Below the pieces are notes generated by a model that made no database searches, was not told the origin of the DNA, and saw only the letters and a list, made by a program, of their open reading frames with translations. The translations under genes were made by a program, and so were the position numbers. A stretch of DNA of 64,000 nt from Defluviitalea raffinosedens. GTDB lineage: Bacteria; Bacillota; Clostridia; Lachnospirales; Defluviitaleaceae. Shown one piece after another: positions 44,240-53,927 of the stretch; position 1 is the first letter of the stretch, and the number at the start of each line of letters is the position of its first letter. The stretch lies in assembly GCF_016908775.1 (NCBI RefSeq), contig NZ_JAFBEP010000007.1, positions 1 through 64,000 of the forward strand, in the 5' to 3' direction.

Positions 44240-46240
44240 CTAAATCTTAAATTGCTTTACGATATTTACCAGAGATTTTGATTTTTCATTTGATGAGTTT
44301 GCCAAATTTACGACATTTTCAGTCATATTTACAATATTTTCGGCTTTTTCAGCAATGTTTGTTATTCCTATTGCTTCCTCACTAGCAGAGGAACTGATCT
44401 GAGTGATCGCATGAACCATGTTATGTATGGATGCCAAAAGTTCTTCTGAGGTTGAACTAAATTCTGTTACGATGTCATTAATAACTTTAGAAAGATCATT
44501 ATAACGTTCACTGGTTTGTACCAAGCTCTCATAATCTCCCAGTACTTTTTGATCAATAAAATCCATAATTTCCATTGAACTTGAGGAAAGAGCATTAACA
44601 ACTGATAGAACTTCTATGGTCACTTCCTGAATGCGGGATACAGAAGTTTTAGATTCTTCAGCCAGTTTTCTGATTTCATCTGCAACCACGGCAAACCCTT
44701 TTCCTGATTCGCCAGCTCTGGCAGCTTCAATGGCTGCGTTCAAAGAGAGTAAATTGGTTTTGGCTGTAATCTCTAGAATGGTATTGGACAGTTCATGAAT
44801 TTGCTCTACAGCTTTAGCTTGTTCAATTGCAGTTTGCAAATTGGTCTTTGATTTACTGTATATATCCAGAGCTTCCTGTTTAGAATTGATTGCCACCATT
44901 TTTATATTTTCACTTATTGAGTTTACTTTGCTGACAGTGGTTACACCTTCCTGGGCTTTTAAAGCAATGGATTCGACAGCTTTTTCTAATTCTAAAGAAG
45001 TGGCATTCATTTCTTCAGCGGAAGCGGTTGTTTCTTCTGTTCCTGCGGACAATTCTTCTGCTGTGGCGGAAATTTCTTCAATGCTCTCGTTTAAAGTGTA
45101 CATGTGATCGTTAATGGTAGCCAACATTCCACTGACAATAGAAGATTCATCGAGAACTGCTTTCATCATTTCTCGCATGGAATTCTGCATTTTAGCGAGG
45201 GAATCAGCTAAACTGCCTAATTCATCCCGTCTGGATAAGAGTTTTTCGGAGATATTGCCTGTAAAGTCCCCAGTAGCTATTAAATTAAGATATTCAGTAG
45301 TTTCTTTGATTGGGCGGGATATATTACGAGCAATAAGTAGCGTTAAAGCTATTCCAATCAGTATGAAAACAGCAGATAAGGTGACCATTGTCTTATTCAA
45401 ATCAGTTACTTTGGCCATAATGACTGATTTTGGAGCTGTTACGCCTAATGACCAGTTGGTTCCTTCAATTGGAGAATATCCCATATATTTAGTTACTCCA
45501 AAAAAAGTATACTCGCCTACACCCATTTGCCTTTCAGTCATTTTCTTAGCAAGCTTATATAATCCTTCCAATTCGGGGGTGGATTCATATTGTTCAAAAA
45601 TATTGAACATTTCTAGGACAAGACTCTGATCTTTGTTTGAGATCATAGTACTTTTATTGTTAATCATAAAGACTTCCTGGCTGCCATACTGCATTTCAGC
45701 CGCAAAATTGGTTAATTCATTGCCATCCCGATTTGCTGCCAGTACTCCTATTACCGTATTACCTTCCTTGATTGGAACCCCAAAGACTACAATAAGGCTG
45801 CCATCTGTTTTACTCACCATGGGGTCAGAAACAGCACGTTCTCCCGATAATGCTTTAATAAAAAATTCTCTTTCACGAATATTAAAACTGTTTCCGAAAG
45901 CAGAAAGTGCATTGCCGTTGGGATCAGCAATCAAAATGTCCAAGTATCCACTGCGTTCCAGTTCACCTTTAAGAAGGTCCAGTTTTTCCTTTGTTGTTAA
46001 GTCTTTACTTTTGATCCATGGACTATTTGCCAATGCTTCCAAAGCATTGAGCTGACTATCTACTTTCCCAGATATAATTTTGGCATCAGCCCTGGCTATT
46101 TCTAAAAGATTTTCATCAATATTTGCTTTTAGGGCATTGTGAGCACTAAAATAAGCGCTGATTCCTAAACTTGCACAGATTACAAACATTAACATTCCGA
46201 AGAGTAAAGTGATTTGTTTTGAAATGCTTTTAAACTTCAT
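44240..46240 (-). CDS. methyl-accepting chemotaxis protein 3 (dCache)
   Basis: A 666-residue chemoreceptor, paralogue of receptors 1 and 2 with the same domain order and full-length C-terminal coiled coil. The Cache region ([36 protein letters not shown]) is closer to receptor 1 than to receptor 2. Start at 46240 follows AAAGGACG; the frame extends upstream without a ribosome site. Gene, promoter block and terminator appear to have been duplicated as a unit. Confidence 0.93.
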   Translation of the reverse strand: MKFKSISKQITLLFGMLMFVICASLGISAYFSAHNALKANIDENLLEIARADAKIISGKVDSQLNALEALANSPWIKSKDLTTKEKLDLLKGELERSGYLDILIADPNGNALSAFGNSFNIREREFFIKALSGERAVSDPMVSKTDGSLIVVFGVPIKEGNTVIGVLAANRDGNELTNFAAEMQYGSQEVFMINNKSTMISNKDQSLVLEMFNIFEQYESTPELEGLYKLAKKMTERQMGVGEYTFFGVTKYMGYSPIEGTNWSLGVTAPKSVIMAKVTDLNKTMVTLSAVFILIGIALTLLIARNISRPIKETTEYLNLIATGDFTGNISEKLLSRRDELGSLADSLAKMQNSMREMMKAVLDESSIVSGMLATINDHMYTLNESIEEISATAEELSAGTEETTASAEEMNATSLELEKAVESIALKAQEGVTTVSKVNSISENIKMVAINSKQEALDIYSKSKTNLQTAIEQAKAVEQIHELSNTILEITAKTNLLSLNAAIEAARAGESGKGFAVVADEIRKLAEESKTSVSRIQEVTIEVLSVVNALSSSSMEIMDFIDQKVLGDYESLVQTSERYNDLSKVINDIVTEFSSTSEELLASIHNMVHAITQISSSASEEAIGITNIAEKAENIVNMTENVVNLANSSNEKSKSLVNIVKQFKI

Positions 46241-46620
46241 ATCAATCGTCCTTTCTAAAATCTTTGATCTTATAGCAAAAAAGTTTAAGCTACTAAACAG
46301 CATAGCAATTCAACTTTTATTCGATAATGCATATTATATAATAAGCATTCTACTTTTTTCAATAAATTTCGCGATTTTTTTTGAATAATACGCAATATTT
46401 TAAGAGTTGAATTTTGACTTGCTGAAAATTGCAGATTACCAAAGGAAAGTGAGAACAATTTTCAATTAATTATTGATATTGTTTTTTTACGGGCTTATAA
46501 TATAGAAAAATAAAAAATAAGGTTGAGGAAGAAATCAGAAGATGAATGTAATAAAAGGAATATTAATAGAAATTAAGTAATGATATGCACAGCACATAGT
46601 GATGAAAGGAGAAAGAATGC
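46241..46620. promoter_or_regulatory. divergent promoter region, chemoreceptor 3 / EAL gene
   Basis: Minus-strand receptor promoter block 46303-46344 shared with receptor 1. Plus-strand promoter TTGATA (46473-46478), 17-base spacer, TATAAT (46496-46501) for the EAL gene. A c-di-GMP riboswitch was looked for and not seen. Confidence 0.6.
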
Positions 46621-48273
46621 ATGAACTCAAAAATCGTACGCAGGGATAAAAACTGCCGGTTTCATATAATGCCTGTGCTGCTCATTAGCATTCTGATTAT
46701 CGCTATTTTATATTTGGTCTATATAACAGGCGGAACAAAAAAGGTCTTTCTGCATTTAATGTATCTTCCAATCATTCTGTCCGCGCTATTTTGGGGAGAT
46801 TTAGCTGGATTGATTACAGGAGCAGTCTGTGGCTTACTGGCAGGTCCTTTAATGCCTCTTGATGTTGCTGAGGGTGTTATGCAAGACCCTATAAATTGGA
46901 TTTTTCGAATGTTTATATTCTCGTTGATCGGTTTTCTGACAGGAAATATGACTGAAAAAATCCATTCATTAAATGAAGAGAAGCAAGAAAGGAACTTAAA
47001 AAGTCCTTTTTATGATCTTCCAAATGCAAAGAAGCTTTTTTATGATATCGAGAACAACATGAAAACAGGAGAACACTTTAAACTGATTTCAATTAAGTTA
47101 ACGAATTTGCATGAAATTGAAAAGTATGTTGATAACAAATTGGTTTTTGAAATAGTCAATAATCTGGCAAAGAAACTTATGCAGAACTGTGGACGAAAAG
47201 CTGTTTATTCCCATGAAAAAGATGAGTTGATTATATTAGCCTGTGGGAATTGTGCAATAAACTATGAAGAAAAGATTAAAAATATCCTGGGGTATTATTT
47301 TGATTTTCCTATTTCAATCAATGAACATAAGATCAGAGTATCGTTTAAAGTAGGAATTTATGTCTATCAGGGTGAAGAGAGTACACCTATCGAGATATAC
47401 AATAAAGCCCGGATTGCTTATGAACAAGGAGATGATAAAGAATCAGGTATTTACTATTATGATGTGGGATTAGAAAATAAAAGGAGAGTAATCCATAGTA
47501 TTACCGGATCGATGCTTGAGTCTATCCAAAGAAATGAACTCTTTTTAGTATATCAGCCTAAAATCGATATTCAGACCAATAAAATTTCAGGCGTAGAAGC
47601 ATTGGTAAGATGGAAAAGAAACGGAAATGAATTCATTGGGCCCAATGTCTTTATTCCCATTGCAGAAGAGATTGGATTTATTAATAAGATTTCTAAATTT
47701 GTATTTGATCATGTAACAACTCAGATGGAGATATGGAAAAGTAAAGGAATGAATTTAAAATGTGCTGTGAATGCATCTGTAAACGAGTTGACTGATGATG
47801 GCTTTACTGCATGGGTTAAGGAAGTGGTCGCCAGCAAAAATATTGATCATTCTGATTTAGAAATTGAAATAACAGAAAGAGACATAGCCTATGACGACAA
47901 TAGACTCATTAAAAAAATGAATTTTATAAAAGAAAAAGGTTACAACATATCTATTGATGACTTTGGAACGGGTTATAATTCTCTCATGAGCGTAAGTGAA
48001 ATACCTTTCGATAAATTGAAAATCGATAAATATTTTATTGAGCGGATTCATAAATTCGAAATTGTGGAATTGATTAAGCATTTTATAGAATATGCTCATT
48101 CAATGGGTAAAACTGTTATTGCCGAAGGGGTTGAGACAAAGGAGCAGCTAAACATCCTAAAAGATTTAAAATGCGATGAAGTACAGGGATATTATTATAG
48201 CAAGCCTCTGTTACCAGAAGAATTAGAAACATTTTATATAGAGTTTAATAAAGCAACTCATAAGAGCGCATAG
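46621..48273 (+). CDS. membrane EAL phosphodiesterase with degenerate GGDEF
   Basis: A 550-residue c-di-GMP enzyme. Residues about 15-120 hold four or so hydrophobic helices resembling a small sensor. About 125-285 is a GGDEF fold whose active motif is replaced by HEKDEL, so no cyclase activity is expected. About 290-545 is an EAL domain with the catalytic set intact: GVEALVRW, NASVNEL, EITERD, IDDFGTGYNSL, KIDK, EGVET and QGYYYSKP. It should hydrolyse c-di-GMP at the inner face of the membrane, favouring motility, which suits its chemoreceptor neighbours. Start follows AAAGGAG. Confidence 0.9.
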   Translation: MNSKIVRRDKNCRFHIMPVLLISILIIAILYLVYITGGTKKVFLHLMYLPIILSALFWGDLAGLITGAVCGLLAGPLMPLDVAEGVMQDPINWIFRMFIFSLIGFLTGNMTEKIHSLNEEKQERNLKSPFYDLPNAKKLFYDIENNMKTGEHFKLISIKLTNLHEIEKYVDNKLVFEIVNNLAKKLMQNCGRKAVYSHEKDELIILACGNCAINYEEKIKNILGYYFDFPISINEHKIRVSFKVGIYVYQGEESTPIEIYNKARIAYEQGDDKESGIYYYDVGLENKRRVIHSITGSMLESIQRNELFLVYQPKIDIQTNKISGVEALVRWKRNGNEFIGPNVFIPIAEEIGFINKISKFVFDHVTTQMEIWKSKGMNLKCAVNASVNELTDDGFTAWVKEVVASKNIDHSDLEIEITERDIAYDDNRLIKKMNFIKEKGYNISIDDFGTGYNSLMSVSEIPFDKLKIDKYFIERIHKFEIVELIKHFIEYAHSMGKTVIAEGVETKEQLNILKDLKCDEVQGYYYSKPLLPEELETFYIEFNKATHKSA

Positions 48274-48290
48274 CAGCGCTCTATTTTTAT
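48263..48290 (+). terminator. terminator of the EAL gene
   Basis: AGAGCGC / GCGCTCT arms with a 6-base loop overlapping the stop codon, then ATTTTTATT. Confidence 0.75.
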
Positions 48291-48421
48291 TGTATAGGAA
48301 ATTCCTCTGAATTTCCTATACGATAAAAAGCCCTCCGGCTAGGATGAAACTTGCGGGTGATGTATTTTGTTGACTTTGCCGGCCGGGCTTGGCGCGAGAA
48401 TTTTGAGGGCAAAACTCTTTT
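48290..48421. repeat. dispersed intergenic repeat, copy 2
   Basis: Starts with TATAGGAAATTC / GAATTTCCTATA arms, then AAGCCCTCCGGC paired to GCCGGCCGGGCTT across about 45 bases, and ends GGCGCGAGAATTTT plus AAAACTC. Matches copy 1 (33831-33927) block by block; copy 1 lacks most of the middle arm. Both copies lie just after a plus-strand terminator. Confidence 0.6.
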
Positions 48422-48567
48422 GATTTTTAGACGCTTTTTAATTTATGTTAACTGATGTATAATGAAAACAGTGGAAGTTATAAAATCTTATCTTATAATT
48501 TTCGCTTTTGATTCAATAAGGATGTATAGGATCTGATAAGGGGAAAGCTAGAAGTGGAGGCTAAAAA

Positions 48568-49338
48568 ATGGTATTATATTTTTCAGGTACAGGAAATACG
48601 GAATATATCGCACGATTGATTGCTGAAGGACTAGGCGATGAATGCATAGATTTGTTTGACCGAATCAGGACGAATGACAAGTCGTCTTTGTATTCAGAAA
48701 AGACGTATGTCATTTGTGCTCCGATCTACGTTTGCGAGATGCCTTTGTTTCTGATGAAATATTTAAAATCCATTAATTTTAATGGAAATAATAAAGTATA
48801 CTTTATTTTTACAAGTGGGGGTTATTGTGGTAGTGCTAAGGTTCAGGCAAAGCTATTTTCGCTTAAAAAGAATTTAAGATTTTTGGGTTGTTCAGAATTT
48901 GTAATGCCAAGGAATTATGTTGCAAATAATAGGTATGCGATGGATGATGAAGAAGTTATTTATTCAAAGATTTCAAAAGCTAATAAAAAAATAAATCCAG
49001 TCGTTGAAGCGATCAAGAATGAAAGAAAGCTTAAAAGTCGCCATGTGTGGCTTTTTGAAACCTTAATTATTGCTCCTTTTGCACCAATTTGGACAAAATA
49101 TAAGCTCATTGCAAAGGATTTTTACTCTACGGAGGAATGTGTAGGTTGTGGAATATGCGAAAAGGTTTGTCCTTTAAATAATATTGAAGTTATTAGCAAA
49201 AAGCCAGAGTGGGGAGAAAGCTGCACCCATTGTATGGCATGCATTTCGAAATGTCCTAAAAAAGCAATAGAATATGGCAATCTCACGCAGGGTAAAATGC
49301 GATATCTTCTGAAAGATTATGTTAAGATCAAAAAATAG
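48568..49338 (+). CDS. EFR1-type flavodoxin/ferredoxin fusion
   Basis: A 256-residue protein with an N-terminal flavodoxin domain (YFSGTGNTEYIARLIAEGLG is the FMN-phosphate loop) and a C-terminal ferredoxin domain with two [4Fe-4S] motifs (CVGCGICEKVCP about 191-202, CTHCMACISKCP about 220-231). This is the EFR1 family order, common in gut and soil clostridia. Soluble electron carrier; partner unknown. Start follows GTGGAGG. The Nudix gene follows within about 30 bases. Confidence 0.92.
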   Translation: MVLYFSGTGNTEYIARLIAEGLGDECIDLFDRIRTNDKSSLYSEKTYVICAPIYVCEMPLFLMKYLKSINFNGNNKVYFIFTSGGYCGSAKVQAKLFSLKKNLRFLGCSEFVMPRNYVANNRYAMDDEEVIYSKISKANKKINPVVEAIKNERKLKSRHVWLFETLIIAPFAPIWTKYKLIAKDFYSTEECVGCGICEKVCPLNNIEVISKKPEWGESCTHCMACISKCPKKAIEYGNLTQGKMRYLLKDYVKIKK

Positions 49339-49368
49339 TGAGTTAAAATGCTAAAGAGGTGTAATACA

Positions 49369-49770
49369 GTGAAAACCATTCAAGTTGCAGCAGGAATCAT
49401 TATTCATGATGATAAAATTTTAATCACAAGACGTGCTCCAAAAGAAAATTTTGCTGGCAGATGGGAATTTCCCGGTGGGAAAATTGAACCCAATGAAATG
49501 CCGGAAGATTGTCTTGTCAGGGAAATCAAAGAAGAACTTAATATAGATGTTTTGGTTGACCGGTTTTGTGCAGAGATAACTTATGATTACGGGAATCTGA
49601 TCGTTCATCTGATGACATATTATTGTAGAATAATTGGTGGAGAAATCCATATTTCTGTTCATGATGCGTATAAATGGGCAGACGTAAAGGATTTATTAAA
49701 ATACGATTTCCTGCCGGCAGATGTTCCAATCATTAAAAAAGTGATGGAGGAATATGCAGGCAAAAATTAA
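49369..49770 (+). CDS. MutT-like Nudix hydrolase
   Basis: A 133-residue Nudix protein. The Nudix box is complete: GGKIEPNEMPEDCLVREIKE followed by EL (G-x5-E-x7-RE-x2-EE). Beginning QVAAGIIIHDDKILITRR and FAGRWEFPGGK resembles 8-oxo-dGTP diphosphatases, which clean oxidised nucleotides from the pool. GTG at 49369 is preferred because AGAGGTG lies eight bases upstream; an ATG at 49348 lacks a site. Confidence 0.85.
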   Translation: MKTIQVAAGIIIHDDKILITRRAPKENFAGRWEFPGGKIEPNEMPEDCLVREIKEELNIDVLVDRFCAEITYDYGNLIVHLMTYYCRIIGGEIHISVHDAYKWADVKDLLKYDFLPADVPIIKKVMEEYAGKN

Positions 49771-49784
49771 GGATTCTCGATTTA

Positions 49785-49822
49785 AAAGGCTTCTTTAATG
49801 ATTTTTTCATTTAGAAGCCTTT
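49785..49822 (+). terminator. terminator after the Nudix gene
   Basis: Perfect 10-bp arms AAAGGCTTCT / AGAAGCCTTT with a T-run. Confidence 0.85.
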
Positions 49823-49825
49823 CTT

Positions 49826-49987
49826 ATTTCCCAATGCTCAATGTCGATCTGCTTGCTTATACTTTGAAAAAAATCAGGTAAAAACTTGGCATAACTGCTA
49901 AGTAATTTAGAGAAACTTCATGTTTTTCTGGTAGTTGATTTATAGTTCTTGATATGTTACTACGACCCTATCAAGAGCTTTTTTTAT
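49826..49987 (+). ncRNA. candidate small RNA ending in an intrinsic terminator
   Basis: No reading frame. A TATACT (49858-49863) could be a -10 box. The stretch ends with an 11-bp stem (49944-49954 with 49969-49979, one G-U) followed by T7. Since the Nudix gene already has its own terminator, a second one 160 bases on suggests a separate short transcript of about 120 bases. No known RNA family recognised. Confidence 0.3.
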
Positions 49988-50124
49988 CTTTCGTCAGATC
50001 AGATGATTGATTTATACTTTTTGATCTAAGATATGTATACATAATAAAGAGATTTAGAAAATAATGCATAAAAAATGGAACAAAGGTCTAATTATATTTT
50101 AAAATTTAAAATGAAGGAAAAATA

Positions 50125-50153
50125 TTGTCAAAAAATAGAAGATGAATTATAAT
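50125..50153 (+). promoter_or_regulatory. promoter of chemoreceptor 4
   Basis: TTGTCA (50125-50130), 17-base spacer, TATAAT (50148-50153), 95 bases before the ATG. The remaining sequence between 49988 and 50247 shows nothing else recognisable. Confidence 0.65.
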
Positions 50154-50247
50154 TTAGAACTATGATAACCAAAGCCAATATAATGAAGGTATTTTATGAA
50201 GGCTGACGGAAAAAAGATCTTGAAATTAATTATAAGGAGATGAACAG

Positions 50248-51984
50248 ATGAGATTTATCAGAAATCTCAAAACCAGAACGAAGCTCATAATGTCTTTCGC
50301 TGTAATGTTAACCATTACACTTATAGTGGGTATTAACGGGCTGTACACTGCTTATGATCTAGAACACAGTTTTGAGACTTTTTATAATGACAGTTTTCTT
50401 GCTAACACGTTGCTTAGTGAGCTGCAACTTAACCAGGAAAAAGCAGCAACAGAAATGCAGAAGATTTTATATGAAACAGTAGTGATGCAAGATACTTCTA
50501 TAATGGCAGCCGCTGAGAAAGATTTGAATACATTAATGACTGCCAACAGTGTTTTAATCAATTCTTATGGAGAAAAAAATCTTACCCCAGAAGAAAAAGA
50601 ACTTTTAGAAAAGTTGAAAGACTTGAATGATCATTATGCTTCTGTTAAGGAAGAAATAATTAATGCTGCAAAAGGAGGCAATTTCAAACGAGCTATCGAT
50701 ATTAATGATCAAGAAGCTCGGGATTTGCGTGGTGAAATTACAGGGATTTTGGCTCAAATGAAGAATTTGAACAATCAAACTGCAACAGTTCTAATAAATG
50801 CTGATAAACAGAAATTTAACAGTTCCAAAAATACAGCTGCGTTGCTATTGATCATTGCCTTTGTGGTAAGTTTGATCTGGGTCGTATTTTTAACGAGGAT
50901 GGTTGCAAAACCGATTAGAATTCTGGCAGAGCATGCAAATTTTATGGCTGAAGGCGATTTTACCTGCAGTGTACCAGAAAACATCCAGAACCGAAAAGAT
51001 GAAATGGGAATATTGGCTAATGCCTTTGCTTCAATGAATGTAAAAATTCGCACGATGTTAAAAGAAGTATCTGATTCAGCGGAAGAAACCAATGCATTAA
51101 GTCAGGAACTCTCTGCTACTGTAGAAGAAGTTACTGCCCAAGGGGAAGGAATCTCTACTTCTATTCAGCAAGTTGCTGCAGGTATGGAAGAAATCAGTAT
51201 TTCCATAGATGAAGTTGCCAAAAGCGGATTGGAAATTACCAATAAGGCTAAAATGCTGGAAAAAGAAGTGTTCAGTGGGGAAGAAAAAGTTGAGGAAATT
51301 AAAAAGAGAGCAGAAGAAATGAAAGACTCGGCTCGCTTTTCCAAGCAAACTGCCATTGAGATTTACAATCTCAAACAGAAAGAAATAAAATCAGCTATTA
51401 AAGAAGTGGTGGTTGTTGAGGAAATCACTAAAATGGCAGATATCATTTCTCAAATAGCCGATCAAACCAATCTTCTGGCATTAAATGCTGCAATTGAAGC
51501 AGCCCGTGCAGGGGAGCATGGACGAGGTTTTGCAGTGGTCGCTGAAGAAGTGCGTAAACTGGCAGAGCACTCGGCAAATACAGCAGGAGAAATTCAACAG
51601 GTAATAGGTCAGGTAAATGGTGTAGTTGAGAAGCTTACTGCCAATGCCCAGGAAATATTAAAATTTATCGATGAAAAGGTTACATCTGATTACGATATAT
51701 TAGAAAAAACCGGAGAGCAATATGCTGAAGATGCTCGCTTTGTAAAAGAGTTAACCAACGAATTTGCTGTGACAGCTTCTCAGATTTCTGATTATATTAA
51801 TGAAATTGGAAAATCCATTGAGGGAGTATCAGCGATGGTAGAAGAAGCCACTGCATCTGCCCAGGAGATCAGCAGCAGTTCAATTGAATCCACTAAAGCT
51901 CTGGAAGAAGCAGCCAAGACAGCCCAAACCCAGGCAGAAATGGCTGAAGGCTTAAGTGCAATAGTAGCCAGATTTAAAGTATAA
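50248..51984 (+). CDS. methyl-accepting chemotaxis protein 4 (4HB sensor)
   Basis: A 578-residue chemoreceptor of a different class from the three dCache paralogues. TM1 about 12-32, four-helix-bundle ligand domain about 35-190, TM2 about 192-212, HAMP about 213-265, then a signalling domain whose tip reads [21 protein letters not shown] followed by [17 protein letters not shown]. The HAMP opening [20 protein letters not shown] is canonical. Start follows AAGGAGATG. Ends at a bidirectional terminator. Confidence 0.93.
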   Translation: MRFIRNLKTRTKLIMSFAVMLTITLIVGINGLYTAYDLEHSFETFYNDSFLANTLLSELQLNQEKAATEMQKILYETVVMQDTSIMAAAEKDLNTLMTANSVLINSYGEKNLTPEEKELLEKLKDLNDHYASVKEEIINAAKGGNFKRAIDINDQEARDLRGEITGILAQMKNLNNQTATVLINADKQKFNSSKNTAALLLIIAFVVSLIWVVFLTRMVAKPIRILAEHANFMAEGDFTCSVPENIQNRKDEMGILANAFASMNVKIRTMLKEVSDSAEETNALSQELSATVEEVTAQGEGISTSIQQVAAGMEEISISIDEVAKSGLEITNKAKMLEKEVFSGEEKVEEIKKRAEEMKDSARFSKQTAIEIYNLKQKEIKSAIKEVVVVEEITKMADIISQIADQTNLLALNAAIEAARAGEHGRGFAVVAEEVRKLAEHSANTAGEIQQVIGQVNGVVEKLTANAQEILKFIDEKVTSDYDILEKTGEQYAEDARFVKELTNEFAVTASQISDYINEIGKSIEGVSAMVEEATASAQEISSSSIESTKALEEAAKTAQTQAEMAEGLSAIVARFKV

Positions 51985-52053
51985 TAGGATGAGTGAAAAT
52001 TACAAAGAAAACTAGTAAACTATTTGAAGATTATAGAGATAGAATAATGCAAT

Positions 52054-52097
52054 AAAAGACATGTTATATCCTTTTCGGATATTACATGTCTTTTTTG
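52054..52097. terminator. bidirectional terminator between chemoreceptor 4 and histidine kinase
   Basis: 18-bp arms (52054-52071 with 52077-52094, one mismatch), 5-base loop, T-run on both strands. Confidence 0.9.
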
Positions 52098-52102
52098 GTA
52101 TA

Positions 52103-53221
52103 TTATATTGGATATATAGAGACAATCTTTGTTGATTTATTTTTTAACTCGATGGGTAATTTAACCGTCATAGTCGTTCCTGCTCCCAGTTCACTTTCAC
52201 ATACAATAGTGCCGCCAAGTAATTCTACAATCCTTTTTACTATGGACAGACCGAGTCCATTGCCTTGTTTTTTGTGTGATTCATCACCTTGATAGAACTT
52301 ATCATATATTTTACTCAGTTTTTCCTTTGATATTCCGATTCCTTCGTCTTTGATTGAAAAGAGAAGGGAGTTGTCTGCAATTTGAGTTGAAATCCAGATT
52401 GTACACTTTTGTCCTGAATATTTTATGGCATTATCTATCAGATTTGTCCACAATTGAAAGAGCAGATCATAATTACTTATGATACGACATTTTTCAAGTT
52501 GAAGTTCATAATGAATATCTTTATCTGGCCACTTTTCTCCCAGAGAGATAATGCAGCGCCGTATTTGTTCGTCAACTTCCACTTCATCATTCATTTCCAC
52601 GATATCTTGATGATCGAGTCTTGACATATGAAGCATATTTTCACTTATACGAGCGAGCCTTTGTGATTCCTGGTAGATATAAGAGAGATATTCCTTTTGC
52701 TCCTGCTCACTTAGGTTTCCATCCAACAGTATTTCTGAGAAGCCTAAAATTGCTGCAACGGGGGTCTTAATTTCATGGGATACATTACTCATAAAATCTT
52801 TTCTCATATAATCCATTCCATTTAACTCTCGTGTCATTTTATTAAAGTTCTTTGCCATTGTTGTAATCTCATCGGCATACGAATCAGACGGAGTTTTTCT
52901 ATGATTATTATTCAGAGTTAATTGCACTGTAAAGTCGCCATCAGCTACTTTTTGGACCCCTTTACTGATTTCAACTATGGGGTTTGTTACATAAGATGCG
53001 GAATGCCAAAGTGCCACACCACCTAAGAGCATAGCTATGGCACAAGTTAAAAGAGCCAGGAGTAGAGCAACTCTACTGGTAATTGGACCATGATAAAAAT
53101 AAGAAAACCCTACATATACGATCACATAAGCAATAACACAGGAAATACAAAGGATGATAATAGAACCCAAAGCAAGTTTAAAACGGAGAGACATTTTCTT
53201 CTTTCTAATTTTTTTTGACAT
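52103..53221 (-). CDS. sensor histidine kinase
   Basis: A 372-residue membrane kinase. Two helices (about 17-40 and 52-75) with almost no extracytoplasmic loop, HAMP about 78-135, HisKA with phosphorylated His149 (NVSHEIKTPVAAILGF), then HATPase_c with LIDNAIKYSG (N box), DEGIGIS (G1) and GNGLGLSIVKRIVE (G2). The tiny sensor loop suggests it senses within the membrane or through the adjacent ABC transporter. ATG at 53221 overlaps the response-regulator gene by 17 bases. Confidence 0.9.
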   Translation of the reverse strand: MSKKIRKKKMSLRFKLALGSIIILCISCVIAYVIVYVGFSYFYHGPITSRVALLLALLTCAIAMLLGGVALWHSASYVTNPIVEISKGVQKVADGDFTVQLTLNNNHRKTPSDSYADEITTMAKNFNKMTRELNGMDYMRKDFMSNVSHEIKTPVAAILGFSEILLDGNLSEQEQKEYLSYIYQESQRLARISENMLHMSRLDHQDIVEMNDEVEVDEQIRRCIISLGEKWPDKDIHYELQLEKCRIISNYDLLFQLWTNLIDNAIKYSGQKCTIWISTQIADNSLLFSIKDEGIGISKEKLSKIYDKFYQGDESHKKQGNGLGLSIVKRIVELLGGTIVCESELGAGTTMTVKLPIELKNKSTKIVSIYPI

Positions 53222-53909
53222 TGGATCTGTCAATCCTTTCCGGTATCTTTGCTTTATATCCTAATCCACGAATTGTTATGATCTCAAAGTCAGCAGAGTG
53301 TTCAAATTTTCTTCGTAACTTTTTAATATGCGAATCAATCGTACGGTCATCCACATTTGTATCCATCCCCCAGATCTCATCCATTAATTCTTGTCTTGTG
53401 AATATCTTATTTGGATTGCTCAAAAGCTTAAAGAGCAGATAGAATTCTTTTGGAGGCATCTCGTAGATTTCATTATTCACCTTAACGGTCAGTGAATTAT
53501 AGTCCAATAGGGTATTGCCAACTACTAACTTTTTTTCGTTTGCAATTTGAGCTCTTCTTAATAATGCCTTCACCCGAAGCGCCAATTCTCTCATACTGAT
53601 TGGCTTAATCATATAATCATCCGTTCCGGCACGAAATCCTTTTTCCATATCATCAATTTGACTCTTCGCCGTGATCATCAGAACAGGTATGGTATATGCT
53701 GCATCACGAAGCTCTCTGACTAATTGATATCCATCCATGTTTGGCATCATAATATCACTAATAATTAAATCGATATGTTCCTTGTCCAGTATGGCTAAAG
53801 CCTGTTCTCCATCAAATGCTGAAAACACAAGGTAAGACTCCTGCTGTAGCTTTGCACATATCATTTTATTTAGTATTTGATCATCTTCAACAACAAGAAT
53901 GGAGAACAT
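53205..53909 (-). CDS. OmpR-family response regulator
   Basis: A 234-residue regulator: receiver with acidic pair Asp9/Asp10, phosphoacceptor Asp52 (LIISDIMMPNMDG), Thr in MITAKS and Lys of MIKPIS; then an OmpR winged helix (TRQELMDEIWGMDTNVDDRTIDSHIKKLRRK). Partner of the overlapping kinase gene. The four genes ABC permease, ATPase, regulator and kinase run in one direction with small gaps and are likely one operon. Confidence 0.92.
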   Translation of the reverse strand: MFSILVVEDDQILNKMICAKLQQESYLVFSAFDGEQALAILDKEHIDLIISDIMMPNMDGYQLVRELRDAAYTIPVLMITAKSQIDDMEKGFRAGTDDYMIKPISMRELALRVKALLRRAQIANEKKLVVGNTLLDYNSLTVKVNNEIYEMPPKEFYLLFKLLSNPNKIFTRQELMDEIWGMDTNVDDRTIDSHIKKLRRKFEHSADFEIITIRGLGYKAKIPERIDRSNVKKN

Positions 53910-53927
53910 GCGAATCCCTGCTTTCTT

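Noticed and set aside
49988-50247. c-di-GMP (GEMM) riboswitch before chemoreceptor 4 or the EAL gene
   Set aside because: The paired GCAAA-type core motifs of GEMM-I are absent at both places.
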